Assembly (NCBI GenBank): GCA_017991615.1
Contig: JAGOQF010000008.1
Coordinates: 1-34,003, forward strand
Source: Candidatus Shapirobacteria bacterium
GTDB lineage: Bacteria > Patescibacteriota > Microgenomatia > UBA12405
Reading direction: 5' to 3'
Length of the DNA stretch: 34,003 bases
The translations under genes were made by a program, and so were the position numbers. Shown piece after piece: positions 22,134 through 30,782 of this stretch. A model generated the notes under the pieces. The model was not told where the DNA came from, did not search any database, and worked only from the letters and a program-made list of their open reading frames with translations. Numbering within the stretch: position 1 is the stretch's first letter; the number at the start of each line of letters is the position of its first letter.

Positions 22134-24466
22134 ACCTTTAAATCTTTTTTTAGTAAAAATAGTAAAACAATAGCACTACTAATTGAAAGTATTATATATA
22201 AATTAAAATTGGTAGGATAATAAACCAATCTAATTTCATGTTCACCAGGTTCTAATAAAATTGCTTGAAACATGTGATTCGCTTGAAAAATTTCACTAGA
22301 ACTATTATTTATATATGCTTTCCATCCTGGATAGTAACTGTTGGAAATAAATAGTATTTGTTGATACCTACTGTTTGAACGTAAATGTACACTGTTGTTT
22401 TTTTCGCTAATCAAAGTTACGTTTGAATCTTTATCTTCACATGGAGAGATGTTAATCTTTTCGTTGTCTTTGGAGTAGAAAATAGTTGTAGATGAAAAAT
22501 CTGTATTGGATGCTGTTTTAACAAATTCATTTTTATCATTTACAAATACAATTTTATTTGTAAGTCTATATTTTGGTAATACATCAAGAATTTCTTCTAT
22601 ATATGTGTTTTCTTCATTGGAAATTGTGTGTATTTTTTTTTCTTTCGAAGTTGTCTTGATAGGTTGATTACCTAAAGCAAGATTATATTTGACGGAAAAA
22701 TTTTGATATAGATTAGAATCTAAATTTGTGAGATAAATTGCTCTGCTAGCACTCTCAGAGAATCGGTTGTTTTCGACAAAAGAAAAGTATTCGTAATTTA
22801 AATAAGGAAGGGTGGCATCATAACCGTTGGGAGAAGATAAACCATAGGGTACCCACATATTAGGAGGTATTGTGTTTACAGTACTAACTCGATAGTCATT
22901 TGAATTATTTTTTAAAAATTCTATAGAATTGGTTTTTGGAAATAAAAATTCCTTGTTTGAAAAAGGAGTATATTTCAACCCATAATAAATAAGTTCGAAA
23001 CTACAAGTAAATAGTAATACTAGACTGAAAAGTTTTTTAAAATTCTTAGTTCGTTTATATAAAAAAAATGATAGAAAAATGGGTAGGGAAATTATTACTG
23101 AGTATAAGCTGTTTTTAAGAGAAACAGGGGAAAAAATAAAGAAATTATGTTTTGAAAAAATAATAAGTGTGAATTGCCAGACAATAAATAAAATTAATGA
23201 CTGATAAATTATTTTTTTGTTTATATTCTTAATATTATTAACAATAAAAGCTGTAATAAATGAAAAAGAAAAATTACCTAGCAAAAATATTCTAGTAGCT
23301 ATACTATTGCCAGCAAAAATAAAACCGAACTTTTCTTTTAAGATTATAGAGATAGGGTTTTTTATAGAAATAATGAAAGATAGGATGATGGTTAATAAGA
23401 AAAAGAGAGTTTTGTGGTCTAATTTTTTTTTAATTAATAGGAGTGAGGCAATAATTAAACTAAGAATTGCAATAGAACCAGGAAAAACAGCATTATTGTC
23501 ATAAAAACCTTCTCCTTGATAATCATAGGTGGCGGGATTACCAAAAAAATTAGGAACTGGTAATGTAAATAAATTTTTAGCTGGTAAAAACCCTTTTGTT
23601 TCACCCAATGAACTTTGATCAATAGAATGTATAGATAGTTTGACTAGCTCATATCCTGTCATTAATAAAGGTAAAGTAAGAAATAGACCCAAAATGACAT
23701 AAATACTAATTGTTTTAATTTTGTTTTTTAGATTTTTATCTTGAAAAAACAAGAAGTATAAACTTGTAAAAATGAGTGTATATATAGAGTATTGTGGGTA
23801 GCCACCATAAAATTGAAGAGCTATTAAAAAAGAAATAAAAACTAAAAATTTTGTTTTTTTAGTTTGCCCATATTTTTCAATACATAGAATAATTAATGGC
23901 AAAAACGCGGCTACATAGGTATGAATCCCATATTCAAGCCAGACAATACTAAATAAAGAAAAAGAATAAACACAGGAAGCAATTAAAGAAGAAATTTTAT
24001 TGAAATTAAAAACTCTAAAGCATTGATATGAGGCATATAAGGAAAACAATAATTGCAAGAATACCATTAAAGTCCAACCTATTCCTTGGTCTTTGATTAA
24101 AAAAAGCGGAATATTTGTTAAATTAATGAGTGAATTTTGAAAGTTTGCAAACAGAGGCATACCGACAAAATATTGTCTTTGCCAAAATGGGAATGAACCA
24201 CTTTTTATACTGTTGATTGCCATTATTCTCCATTGATAGATAATTGAAACAATGTCAGACATTAGAGGGTTTTTAACAGGAACGTTTGTTTGATATCCAC
24301 CCCATTTATAATTTAACCAAGGGTAGTACATACCGACAGTAATATCTGCAGGCATAGCAATTTGTCCTTTCAGAAAAAATTTCCAGAAAAAGATAAAGGT
24401 GGAAAAAAGTAAAAATAAATAAGGCCAAATATTTTTTAAAAAACCTATTTTTTTTGATTTATTCAT
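22130..24466 (-). CDS. YfhO-like GT-C membrane glycosyltransferase
   Basis: 778-aa polytopic protein of the YfhO family. In Bacillus, YfhO works with a DPM-like CsbB and the flippase GtcA to glycosylate lipoteichoic acid. Visible hallmarks: the first outer loop with P-A-D-I-T-V-G-M-Y-Y-P-W (39-50), S-G-S-F-P-F-W-Q-R-Q-Y-F-V-G-M-P-L (89-105), and the C-terminal outer domain with Y-Y-P-G-W-K-A-Y-I followed ~25 residues on by E-P-G-E-H-E-I-R-L-V-Y-Y-P, then a last span and basic tail. Length is usual for the family. Base composition is clearly more AT-rich than most neighbours (22141-22200 is 10 G+C of 60), hinting at separate acquisition. A 26-bp gap separates it from the GT39-like gene upstream. 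Confidence 0.85.
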   Translation of the reverse strand: MNKSKKIGFLKNIWPYLFLLFSTFIFFWKFFLKGQIAMPADITVGMYYPWLNYKWGGYQTNVPVKNPLMSDIVSIIYQWRIMAINSIKSGSFPFWQRQYFVGMPLFANFQNSLINLTNIPLFLIKDQGIGWTLMVFLQLLFSLYASYQCFRVFNFNKISSLIASCVYSFSLFSIVWLEYGIHTYVAAFLPLIILCIEKYGQTKKTKFLVFISFLIALQFYGGYPQYSIYTLIFTSLYFLFFQDKNLKNKIKTISIYVILGLFLTLPLLMTGYELVKLSIHSIDQSSLGETKGFLPAKNLFTLPVPNFFGNPATYDYQGEGFYDNNAVFPGSIAILSLIIASLLLIKKKLDHKTLFFLLTIILSFIISIKNPISIILKEKFGFIFAGNSIATRIFLLGNFSFSFITAFIVNNIKNINKKIIYQSLILFIVWQFTLIIFSKHNFFIFSPVSLKNSLYSVIISLPIFLSFFLYKRTKNFKKLFSLVLLFTCSFELIYYGLKYTPFSNKEFLFPKTNSIEFLKNNSNDYRVSTVNTIPPNMWVPYGLSSPNGYDATLPYLNYEYFSFVENNRFSESASRAIYLTNLDSNLYQNFSVKYNLALGNQPIKTTSKEKKIHTISNEENTYIEEILDVLPKYRLTNKIVFVNDKNEFVKTASNTDFSSTTIFYSKDNEKINISPCEDKDSNVTLISEKNNSVHLRSNSRYQQILFISNSYYPGWKAYINNSSSEIFQANHMFQAILLEPGEHEIRLVYYPTNFNLYIILSISSAIVLLFLLKKDLKV

Positions 24467-24492
24467 CTTCTTAACTATTTGATCTTAGTGAT

Positions 24493-26043
24493 TTATCGAA
24501 CAAATTCGATTTGATTAAATGGTTTTGTAAGTTTTCTTTTTTGAACGATAATACCGTTAAAATCCTTTTCTTCAACGACTTTGCTAAAACTGTCTTCATA
24601 AGCAATAGCATCCGTAATCAAGGTAGGATAAGTTCTAGTATGCGGTTCAATAATCAAAAAAAAGTTTTCTGGTTCAATTATTGGAGATTTAAGGTAGCTT
24701 AGATGACCCGATTGGTCTCGACCATGAAATGAAGGCTGGTACCCATAATTGTTTTGACCATACCATTGATATAAATATGACCATAAAGTATTAATCCAAA
24801 AAGGAGTGGTAATGGTGTTTATGGAAAATGAACCGCCTTTGGATTGTTGGTAAGTATAATCAAGTATATTGAGTTGGTTTTTTAAATTTAAAGAGGATGG
24901 AATATCATTTAAAATTTGAGTCTTGGGATTGTATTTGATGTCAGTAATAAGAGAAGACAGGACAAGAATAATTACAATTGTAGAAAATAAAATTTTATTA
25001 CCTTTAAAAAAATTAATTAGAAAATAACTACTGATTATGATAATTGGTAATTGTAACCCTACGTTGATGTAGGGAATATTATTTCCGCCGAAAGGTAAAA
25101 TCAATATCTGAGAAATTGGAAATGTCCATAAAAAAAGGAGTTGATTTTTTTTAACTTTTTGTTTGATGGAAAATAGAAATGAACTTAAGGTAAAAATAAA
25201 TGCAAAAAAACTTTTGAAAGGAAAAATATTTCGATAAAAATTTTCTACTAATCGTACAAAAAATAATTTGAGAGTGATAAAAAAATCAACATCTTGACTA
25301 CTAAATTTGGTTGTACCTTCAAACATATTTTTAATTCCTTCAATAAAGGTAAAACCAAATTTAAAATAAGAAATTATCATAGAACTTAAGATAATAAGAC
25401 TAATGAAGACAAATATAAATATCTGTTTTGGATTAATTTTATTTTTGGAAACTAAAACTAAAAAAATTATTGGAATTATTAGATAACCTAAAAAAAACTC
25501 ACTTTGAAAACAAAAAGAATAACCAATTGCAGACAATACTAAACCTAAATTTTTGGATTGGGTAAAAAAATATAGAGAAAGGCCAAAATGTAAAATGACG
25601 GAAAATGGTACAGCTAAAGATGGATTACTGAGCCAGTTACTATATTGGATAACATCAAAAGAGATTGTATAAAAAAGCGCTGAAAGTAATCCAACTTTGT
25701 CATTGAAAAGAATTTTTCCAGTTAAATAAACTAGTGGTAAAACAGAGATATTTAATATGGAAATAAAAATTATAGGTAAAATAGGATTGCCATGAGAAAG
25801 ATAATAAGGCAGGGCAATGAAGTAATAATAGAAAACACCATGATAGAAACCACCTATGGAAACAGGAGGACCGAGTATTTTTAAATCACCTTGGGCTATT
25901 TCAGAAGCAATATAAGCATCGCGGGCCTGATCATAACCAAAGAGAATATTATTTTGATGCAGATAATAAGTCCTCATTAAAAGTCCTATTATCATTAAAA
26001 ATAAAATTATAAAAAAATTTTTACTGAATAATTTTTTAGGCAT
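24493..26043 (-). CDS. GT39-like GT-C membrane glycosyltransferase
   Basis: 516-aa polytopic protein, PMT_2/ArnT-like. The first outer loop has F-G-Y-D-Q-A-R-D-A-Y-I-A (35-46), where D38 and D42 are the likely catalytic acidic residues. A second conserved element, G-P-P-V-S-I-G-G-F-Y-H-G-V-F-Y-Y-Y (58-74), is typical of many bacterial GT39-like proteins and absent from the five tandem paralogs. About ten spans and a C-terminal outer tail follow. The ATG at 26043 starts one base after the upstream stop; an upstream in-frame TTG (26055) is less likely. Like the YfhO-like gene it is AT-rich (25381-25440 has 12 G+C of 60), so the two may have arrived together. Confidence 0.8.
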   Translation of the reverse strand: MPKKLFSKNFFIILFLMIIGLLMRTYYLHQNNILFGYDQARDAYIASEIAQGDLKILGPPVSIGGFYHGVFYYYFIALPYYLSHGNPILPIIFISILNISVLPLVYLTGKILFNDKVGLLSALFYTISFDVIQYSNWLSNPSLAVPFSVILHFGLSLYFFTQSKNLGLVLSAIGYSFCFQSEFFLGYLIIPIIFLVLVSKNKINPKQIFIFVFISLIILSSMIISYFKFGFTFIEGIKNMFEGTTKFSSQDVDFFITLKLFFVRLVENFYRNIFPFKSFFAFIFTLSSFLFSIKQKVKKNQLLFLWTFPISQILILPFGGNNIPYINVGLQLPIIIISSYFLINFFKGNKILFSTIVIILVLSSLITDIKYNPKTQILNDIPSSLNLKNQLNILDYTYQQSKGGSFSINTITTPFWINTLWSYLYQWYGQNNYGYQPSFHGRDQSGHLSYLKSPIIEPENFFLIIEPHTRTYPTLITDAIAYEDSFSKVVEEKDFNGIIVQKRKLTKPFNQIEFVR

Positions 26044-26044
26044 A

Positions 26045-26923
26045 TTATTTCTCAAAAAGATTTAAGATTTCCTGATCGGTGAGTTTGGGAAAGATGATGG
26101 GGGCGGGGTGGGTTTTGAGTTTCTTTTTAGCGGCGCGAATAATTTTGAGGTAATTGGGACCAGAAAGAACACGGCCAACGAGGGCAAGTTTATTTTGAAC
26201 CAAAAGATCAGGATCGGTGATGTTACGCCAAGTACTGAGGAGTCGATTTCTTTCTTTGACATAGTTGAGTAAGGAAAGGGAAAATTTAGACATAGTCGAT
26301 TCGTGATGATGTTCGACTTGGCTTTTTGGTTCCCAAAGGAGAGTGTAACCTGATTTCCAAGCTCGATAGCCTAAATCCAAATCTTCGGAATAAAAAGGAT
26401 GGTAAATAGGATCAAAACCGCCTAGTTTTTGAAAAAGACTTTTGCGGATGATAGAACTGCCACCGGAAACCCAACCGGAAATATGGGTTTTGTTTAGACC
26501 GGTGGTGCCGGGTTGATGTTGGAGATAGCCCCCTTGCCAAAAAAATCTGGCCCAGTTTTTGTTGTTGGTTTCACAAAAACCGACACCAAAGACCTTGGGA
26601 TCAGTAAAATGTTTGACAGAGTGAGCAATATAGTTTTTTTGAGGGATAATATCGTTGTTTAATAAAACAACCAAATCACCCTTGGCTTTGGAAACAGCAT
26701 GGTTAGAATTGGCGCCAAAACCGAGATTGCGAGAATGAGAAATAATTTTGAGATGAGGATATTTTTTTTGAAGAGATTTGGCAAATTTGAGACTGTCGTC
26801 TTCAGAAGCATCATCGGCAAGGATAATTTCGGAAGCCTGAGAACTGTGTTTAATAATAGTCTCGAGGTTTTTTTTGAGAAGTTTGAGACCGTTCCAATTG
26901 GTAACAATAACGGATATTTTCAT
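26045..26923 (-). CDS. GT2 glycosyltransferase (rhamnosyltransferase-like)
   Basis: 292-aa GT-A enzyme from the ATG at 26923, one base after the upstream TAA; an in-frame TTG four codons earlier is less likely. Motifs: I-S-V-I-V-T-N-W-N-G (3-12), A-D-D-A-S-E-D-D-S (36-44), N-L-G-F-G-A-N-S-N (66-74), metal site N-N-D (89-91), S-G-G-S-S-I near 157, F-Y-S-E-D-L-D-L-G-Y-R (~177-187) with the base Glu/Asp cluster, and a later H-H-H-E-S. The C-terminal ~60 residues are basic and may associate with the membrane. Composition returns to the block average here. Confidence 0.84.
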   Translation of the reverse strand: MKISVIVTNWNGLKLLKKNLETIIKHSSQASEIILADDASEDDSLKFAKSLQKKYPHLKIISHSRNLGFGANSNHAVSKAKGDLVVLLNNDIIPQKNYIAHSVKHFTDPKVFGVGFCETNNKNWARFFWQGGYLQHQPGTTGLNKTHISGWVSGGSSIIRKSLFQKLGGFDPIYHPFYSEDLDLGYRAWKSGYTLLWEPKSQVEHHHESTMSKFSLSLLNYVKERNRLLSTWRNITDPDLLVQNKLALVGRVLSGPNYLKIIRAAKKKLKTHPAPIIFPKLTDQEILNLFEK

Positions 26924-26924
26924 A

Positions 26925-28109
26925 TTATTTACCAATAATACCCATCAGTTTTTTCTCAAAATTGGCTTTAGAAAATTGTTGGCAATTGATGAGTGATTGT
27001 TGGGACATTAATTTTAAAATTTCCGGATCGTCAATTAATTTTTGGGTTTTGACTACCAATTCATCAATGGTTTTCCATAAAAACCCGCTGACACCGTTGT
27101 CGACAATTTCAGGAATACCACCTTGTTCGACTACCACCGGAACTAGACCGGAAGCCATAGCTTCAACAACGGTAATGCCAAAATGTTCAGTATTTTCGGG
27201 ATGAATGGTTTCGTCAACTTCAAAACCGGCAGCATGCCAATAAATTTTTGAAACCGAATAAAGTTCTTGAAGAATATTGAAAGGCGGGTTAATCATAAAT
27301 TCAATCGGTAGATTTTTGGCTTGTTTTTGGAGATGTTGAATAAAAGAGTTTTTTTCGGGTTCGGTAATACTGCCACCGGCCAAAACTAGTTTCCAATTGC
27401 CCAGGGGCGATTTTTTACTCAATTGACGGAAAGCATCGACTAAAACGTCTTGTTTTTTGGCATTAAGGATATTGTCAAAACGACCGACAGAAAGAATAAT
27501 ATTTTCTTTGCTTTTACTGGCATAAAATTTATCAACATCAACCGGCGGATAAACTACCAAAACTTTATTTTTAACAGCTTGATCTTGATATTTGGCGGTA
27601 AATTGAGAATTGCAAATAATGTTGGTAAACAGTTTCGACTTGAGACGGCGGGAAATTTGAGAAGGAAGGTTATAGTGACTAACAAAAGGGACTTGAACGT
27701 GAAGATAATTCTTTTTACCAAAAAGAAGAGGAATACTGCCGTCGCTAAGGTAAAAAATCACGTCGTATTGACGGTTATTTTTTATTTTTTTGGAGATGCT
27801 GCTGAGCTTAACTTTGAAACGGAGAGGGTCAGCAACCCGGTTGGTGAACTTAGATAAATCATCGTGAGCTTCGAGTAGGTTCAAATTTTGAGGTTTGATA
27901 CCAAAAATATCGGGGACTATATTTAAATCTTTTAAATCAAGAGAGAAACGTTTTTCAGCTTTTTCAATCAAAGTCTTGTCACCTGACCAAAAAATGTCAA
28001 CTTTATAGCCGTTTTTGAGGAGAATTTCGGCAACAGTCAGACAATATCTTTCACCGCCGCCCAAAGTATCTAAATAAGGGTCATAAATCGCTGCTTTTTT
28101 GATAGCCAT
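26925..28109 (-). CDS. ALG11-like GT4 glycosyltransferase
   Basis: 394-aa GT-B enzyme. The N-terminus K-A-A-I-Y-D-P-Y-L-D-T-L-G-G-G-E-R-Y (5-22) has the acceptor/donor loop G-G-G-E-R seen in ALG11-type mannosyltransferases. Y-L-H-V-Q-V-P-F lies near 140 and V-Y-P-P-V-D-V near 190, both ALG11-like. Domain 2 shows S-V-G-R-F-D and the complete EX7E in E-H-F-G-I-T-V-V-E-A-M-A-S-G. ALG11 adds alpha-mannose to lipid-linked oligosaccharide, so a mannan-type lipid-linked product is a reasonable but unproven guess. The ATG at 28109 is preferred over the adjacent upstream TTG; TATTAT sits seven bases before it in a 15-bp gap. Confidence 0.83.
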   Translation of the reverse strand: MAIKKAAIYDPYLDTLGGGERYCLTVAEILLKNGYKVDIFWSGDKTLIEKAEKRFSLDLKDLNIVPDIFGIKPQNLNLLEAHDDLSKFTNRVADPLRFKVKLSSISKKIKNNRQYDVIFYLSDGSIPLLFGKKNYLHVQVPFVSHYNLPSQISRRLKSKLFTNIICNSQFTAKYQDQAVKNKVLVVYPPVDVDKFYASKSKENIILSVGRFDNILNAKKQDVLVDAFRQLSKKSPLGNWKLVLAGGSITEPEKNSFIQHLQKQAKNLPIEFMINPPFNILQELYSVSKIYWHAAGFEVDETIHPENTEHFGITVVEAMASGLVPVVVEQGGIPEIVDNGVSGFLWKTIDELVVKTQKLIDDPEILKLMSQQSLINCQQFSKANFEKKLMGIIGK

Positions 28110-28124
28110 CAACTTAATAATACC

Positions 28125-28919
28125 TTAAATTTTTTGATTTTGCTTTTGTTGAAGTTCCCAGAGACGAGCATAAATAAGAAAAGTGTTGAAAACTTCAAAA
28201 ATGACGGAAACCCAACCGACTTGACCATCGCGCCACATTTGTTGTTTGATGAGACGCTCCCAAGCTTTGGTGAACATCATTCTAATAAAACGCCACCAGA
28301 CTACTGGTGGATGATCGGCTTTAAAGAGAGCTTTAGCTTCAGTATCGGTCCAAGCTAAGGTCTTGTTGACCATGGAAGTAAGATCGCGATGAGTGTAATG
28401 AAGGAGATCGATGTCGATATAACCTAAATCACCGGAGACAACCGGCTGTTCGTGTAAAACACCTTTGTAGCCGGCAAAAAAATCACGGTTAAATAAACGT
28501 TTGACGTAGTCGGGGTAAGATCCGCCATAACGGACTCGTTGACCCAAAAAGTGATTAGCTCGAGAAATGGCAAAATGAGTAAATTGGGATGATTTCGATG
28601 AGGTTATTTTAGTAATTTTTTTCCTAAGATTGGGGGTGACTCTTTCGTCGGCATCAACATAAAACAACCAAGGTTGAGTGCTGGACTTGAAACCTAAATT
28701 GCGCCATTTACTGAAATTTTTGTTGTATTCATCGTTGGTAACAACAATTTTAACGTGAGGAAAATGCTTTTTGACCAGAGGTACAGTTTGGTCGGAAGAA
28801 TTGGCGGCAACCAAAACTATTTCCTTGACCCAATCACAGGTTTTGAGACAATCCAAAATCATTGTCTGTTCGTTACCGGCAAGAATAATAATGGAAATTG
28901 GGGGTTTGGTTACTGCCAT
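28125..28919 (-). CDS. WaaE-like GT2 glycosyltransferase with altered nucleotide motif
   Basis: 264-aa GT-A enzyme of the WaaE/KdtX-like group. The start is I-S-I-I-I-L-A-G-N-E (8-17). The usual V-V-D-S/G-x-S-T-D is here V-A-A-N-S-S-D-Q-T (37-45), so the first nucleotide-contacting Asp is missing. The metal motif D-A-D-E (89-92) is intact. The tail has G-Q-V-G-W followed by the amphipathic helix ending L-W-E-L, as in its relatives at 11122 and 29831. The ATG overlaps the upstream GT2 by 10 bp. It could be active with different donor contacts. Confidence 0.82.
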   Translation of the reverse strand: MAVTKPPISIIILAGNEQTMILDCLKTCDWVKEIVLVAANSSDQTVPLVKKHFPHVKIVVTNDEYNKNFSKWRNLGFKSSTQPWLFYVDADERVTPNLRKKITKITSSKSSQFTHFAISRANHFLGQRVRYGGSYPDYVKRLFNRDFFAGYKGVLHEQPVVSGDLGYIDIDLLHYTHRDLTSMVNKTLAWTDTEAKALFKADHPPVVWWRFIRMMFTKAWERLIKQQMWRDGQVGWVSVIFEVFNTFLIYARLWELQQKQNQKI

Positions 28920-29827
28920 GAGCCTTTATAAAATTTTTTAAGATAAAAATCAATAATGCCGGTTTTTTGCCATTTAGCGACATTTGAGTCAAATAATTTT
29001 AGAATTGATTCTTTAAAAAGAGCTAGTTTGGTTTTGAGTGAGGCATAACGAAAACCGAACAATAAACGATTGCGAGTAAGAAAATAATTATGAAGATCAC
29101 CACCACTGCTAGAAGAACCAGCATTAATATGCCATATTTTTGAATCAGGAATATAGGCTTGACGAAAACCGGCCAATTTGGCTCGGTGACAGAAGTCAAC
29201 ATCTTCAAGATACATAAAATATTTGTCGTCTAAAAGACCGATTTTTTGAAAAACTGAGGCTTTAACCAAAAGACAGCAAGCAGTTAGAAAATCGACTTGA
29301 GAATTGATGGTGTCAAACTGACCGGAATCGACTTCGTCAACACCAATATGGCTGCCGTAGATATTGTTCCAATCAAATTGACCGCCGGCCGACCAAATGA
29401 CTCTACCGCGATCTTTTTTGGCATACCTGTTGGAATGAAATTCAAATCCGGGAGCAAAATAAATTTTGGGGCCTAAAAGGTCATAGTCTTTGGTGTGACG
29501 GAGAAGATTGATAAGGAAGTCGGGGTCAACCAAAACATCGTTGTTGATGAGTAAAATATAGTCAAAATTGTTTTTGAGAGCATATTGGATACCGAAATTG
29601 TTGCCACCGGCAAAACCTAAGTTGGAATTGGTAGTGATAATTTTTACTTTAGGATGAGTTTGATAGTGTTTATTGAAAATTGCCAAGGAATCATCGGAAG
29701 AACCATTGTCGATAATGATTATTTGATAATCAATTTTGCGAGAATTGATTTTAAGAATAGAATTGACTGAATCCAGGGTCAAATCGGGCTTGTTCCAGTT
29801 GAGAACCAAAATGGCAGTTTTGTACAT
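28910..29827 (-). CDS. Rhamnosyltransferase-like GT2
   Basis: 305-aa GT-A enzyme. A-I-L-V-L-N-W-N (5-12), I-I-D-N-G-S-S-D-D-S (38-47), N-L-G-F-A-G-G-N-N (69-77), I-N-N-D (94-97) as the metal site and F-M-Y-L-E-D-V-D-F-C (~200-209) place it with the WbbL/RfbF-like enzymes. The long insertion between N-N-D and the E-D motif (residues ~110-185) is typical of that branch. No membrane spans. It starts three bases after the stop of the WaaE-like gene at 29831 and overlaps the next gene by 10 bp. TDP-rhamnose is the classic donor, but no rml genes are in this window. Confidence 0.84.
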   Translation of the reverse strand: MYKTAILVLNWNKPDLTLDSVNSILKINSRKIDYQIIIIDNGSSDDSLAIFNKHYQTHPKVKIITTNSNLGFAGGNNFGIQYALKNNFDYILLINNDVLVDPDFLINLLRHTKDYDLLGPKIYFAPGFEFHSNRYAKKDRGRVIWSAGGQFDWNNIYGSHIGVDEVDSGQFDTINSQVDFLTACCLLVKASVFQKIGLLDDKYFMYLEDVDFCHRAKLAGFRQAYIPDSKIWHINAGSSSSGGDLHNYFLTRNRLLFGFRYASLKTKLALFKESILKLFDSNVAKWQKTGIIDFYLKKFYKGSWQ

Positions 29828-29830
29828 AGA

Positions 29831-30766
29831 CTAGAAGTTTTTGGTTAAACGGTTGAGTCGATGTCGAAATTTGATGAGTCCGGTTTTGAAAATTCCGGGT
29901 TTGTATTCATTTTTAAAAAATCGAGTAAACCAGTGATCATATTCAAAAACTGATTCCTGACTGGCAGAAACAAAAGATTCTTTGGGCAAAGGTTTGTCTT
30001 GAGAACCTTGAAGCTCCCAAAGTTTCATATAGATAAGAGCAATAGCAAACGCCTGGAGAAGACAGAAAATGAGTCCGTGAAGTCCATCTTTGAAGCCTTC
30101 ACCAAAAAAGAAACGGCTATTGAATTCTTGAACCGGCTTGAGTAAAAAATCGCTAATTTTGACTTTATAATCTTTACTTTTAAGTTCTTCGGCTTGGATA
30201 CTGCTGTAGCGCAGAGCTCGGAGAACAAACTGATTTATACTTTGATAATTATTGTGTTTGATGGCTAGTTTTTCGGAATCAAGCAAGGTGAGACCGTTGC
30301 CTTTGGTGACTGGTTGACTATGAATTTCTTTTTGCCAAGTGACGGCCCCCCTTCTAAAAAAACGAATCAAGTAGTCGGGCCAAGAGTTGGCATGACGAAT
30401 CCATTTGCCAAAAATCATGTTGGCACGGGGAATTTTAACATAATCAACGTCGGAGCGGAGAGTGATTTTTTTGAGTTCTTTTTTGAGAGTTCTGGAAAGA
30501 TATTCGTCGGGATCAAGAAGTAAAATCCACTTGCCTTTGGCCTTGGAGAGAGCAAAATTCCTGGCAGGTTCGACATATTTCATGGGTCGATAGGAAAAAA
30601 CTTTAGCACCATAACTTTTGGCGATATCAACACTATCGTCTTCGGAATGCATATCGACAACAATAATTTCATCGACAAAATCTTTGATAGATTTGAGACA
30701 TTTGGAGAGATGTTGAGCTTCGTTGCGGACGTTGATAACTGCAGAAATATTTATTTTTAACTTCAT
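29831..30766 (-). CDS. WaaE-like GT2 glycosyltransferase
   Basis: 311-aa GT-A enzyme. I-S-A-V-I-N-V-R-N-E (7-16), I-V-V-D-M-H-S-E-D-D-S (35-45) and the metal motif D-P-D-E (85-88; D-A-D-E in its relatives) mark the WaaE-like group. The tail carries E-G-F-K-D-G-L-H-G-L-I-F, then a hydrophobic helix ending K-L-W-E-L. An extra ~50 residues follow, longer than the relatives at 11122 and 28125. A 16-bp gap upstream contains TATCAT five bases before the ATG. Specificity unknown. Confidence 0.84.
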   Translation of the reverse strand: MKLKINISAVINVRNEAQHLSKCLKSIKDFVDEIIVVDMHSEDDSVDIAKSYGAKVFSYRPMKYVEPARNFALSKAKGKWILLLDPDEYLSRTLKKELKKITLRSDVDYVKIPRANMIFGKWIRHANSWPDYLIRFFRRGAVTWQKEIHSQPVTKGNGLTLLDSEKLAIKHNNYQSINQFVLRALRYSSIQAEELKSKDYKVKISDFLLKPVQEFNSRFFFGEGFKDGLHGLIFCLLQAFAIALIYMKLWELQGSQDKPLPKESFVSASQESVFEYDHWFTRFFKNEYKPGIFKTGLIKFRHRLNRLTKNF

Positions 30767-30771
30767 AAATT

Positions 30772-30777
30772 ATGATA
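30772..30777 (-). promoter_or_regulatory. Putative -10 element five bases before an ATG
   Basis: On the minus strand TATCAT (30777 to 30772) ends five bases before the ATG at 30766, in the 16-bp gap after the fusion gene. The geometry equals the sites at 1923 and 4791. It is a weaker match to consensus and could be chance in AT-rich DNA. Confidence 0.3.
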
Positions 30778-30782
30778 GTTTA

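Noticed and set aside
24467-24492. 26-bp gap upstream of the YfhO-like gene as a promoter
   Set aside because: No -10-like hexamer at the spacing seen elsewhere; only AAGAAG abutting the ATG, too close to act as a normal ribosome binding site.
26041-26930. Identical 10-bp stop/start junctions (CATATTATTT on plus) at 26041 and 26921 flanking one GT2 gene, suggesting a cassette
   Set aside because: Ten AT-rich bases forced largely by Lys codon, TAA stop and ATG are likely to recur by chance; no longer flanking repeat was seen.
27450-27857. 135-residue open frame on the plus strand opposite the ALG11-like GT4 gene
   Set aside because: The opposite strand has continuous GT4 motifs through this interval; the plus frame has no recognisable domain and is a by-product of codon composition.
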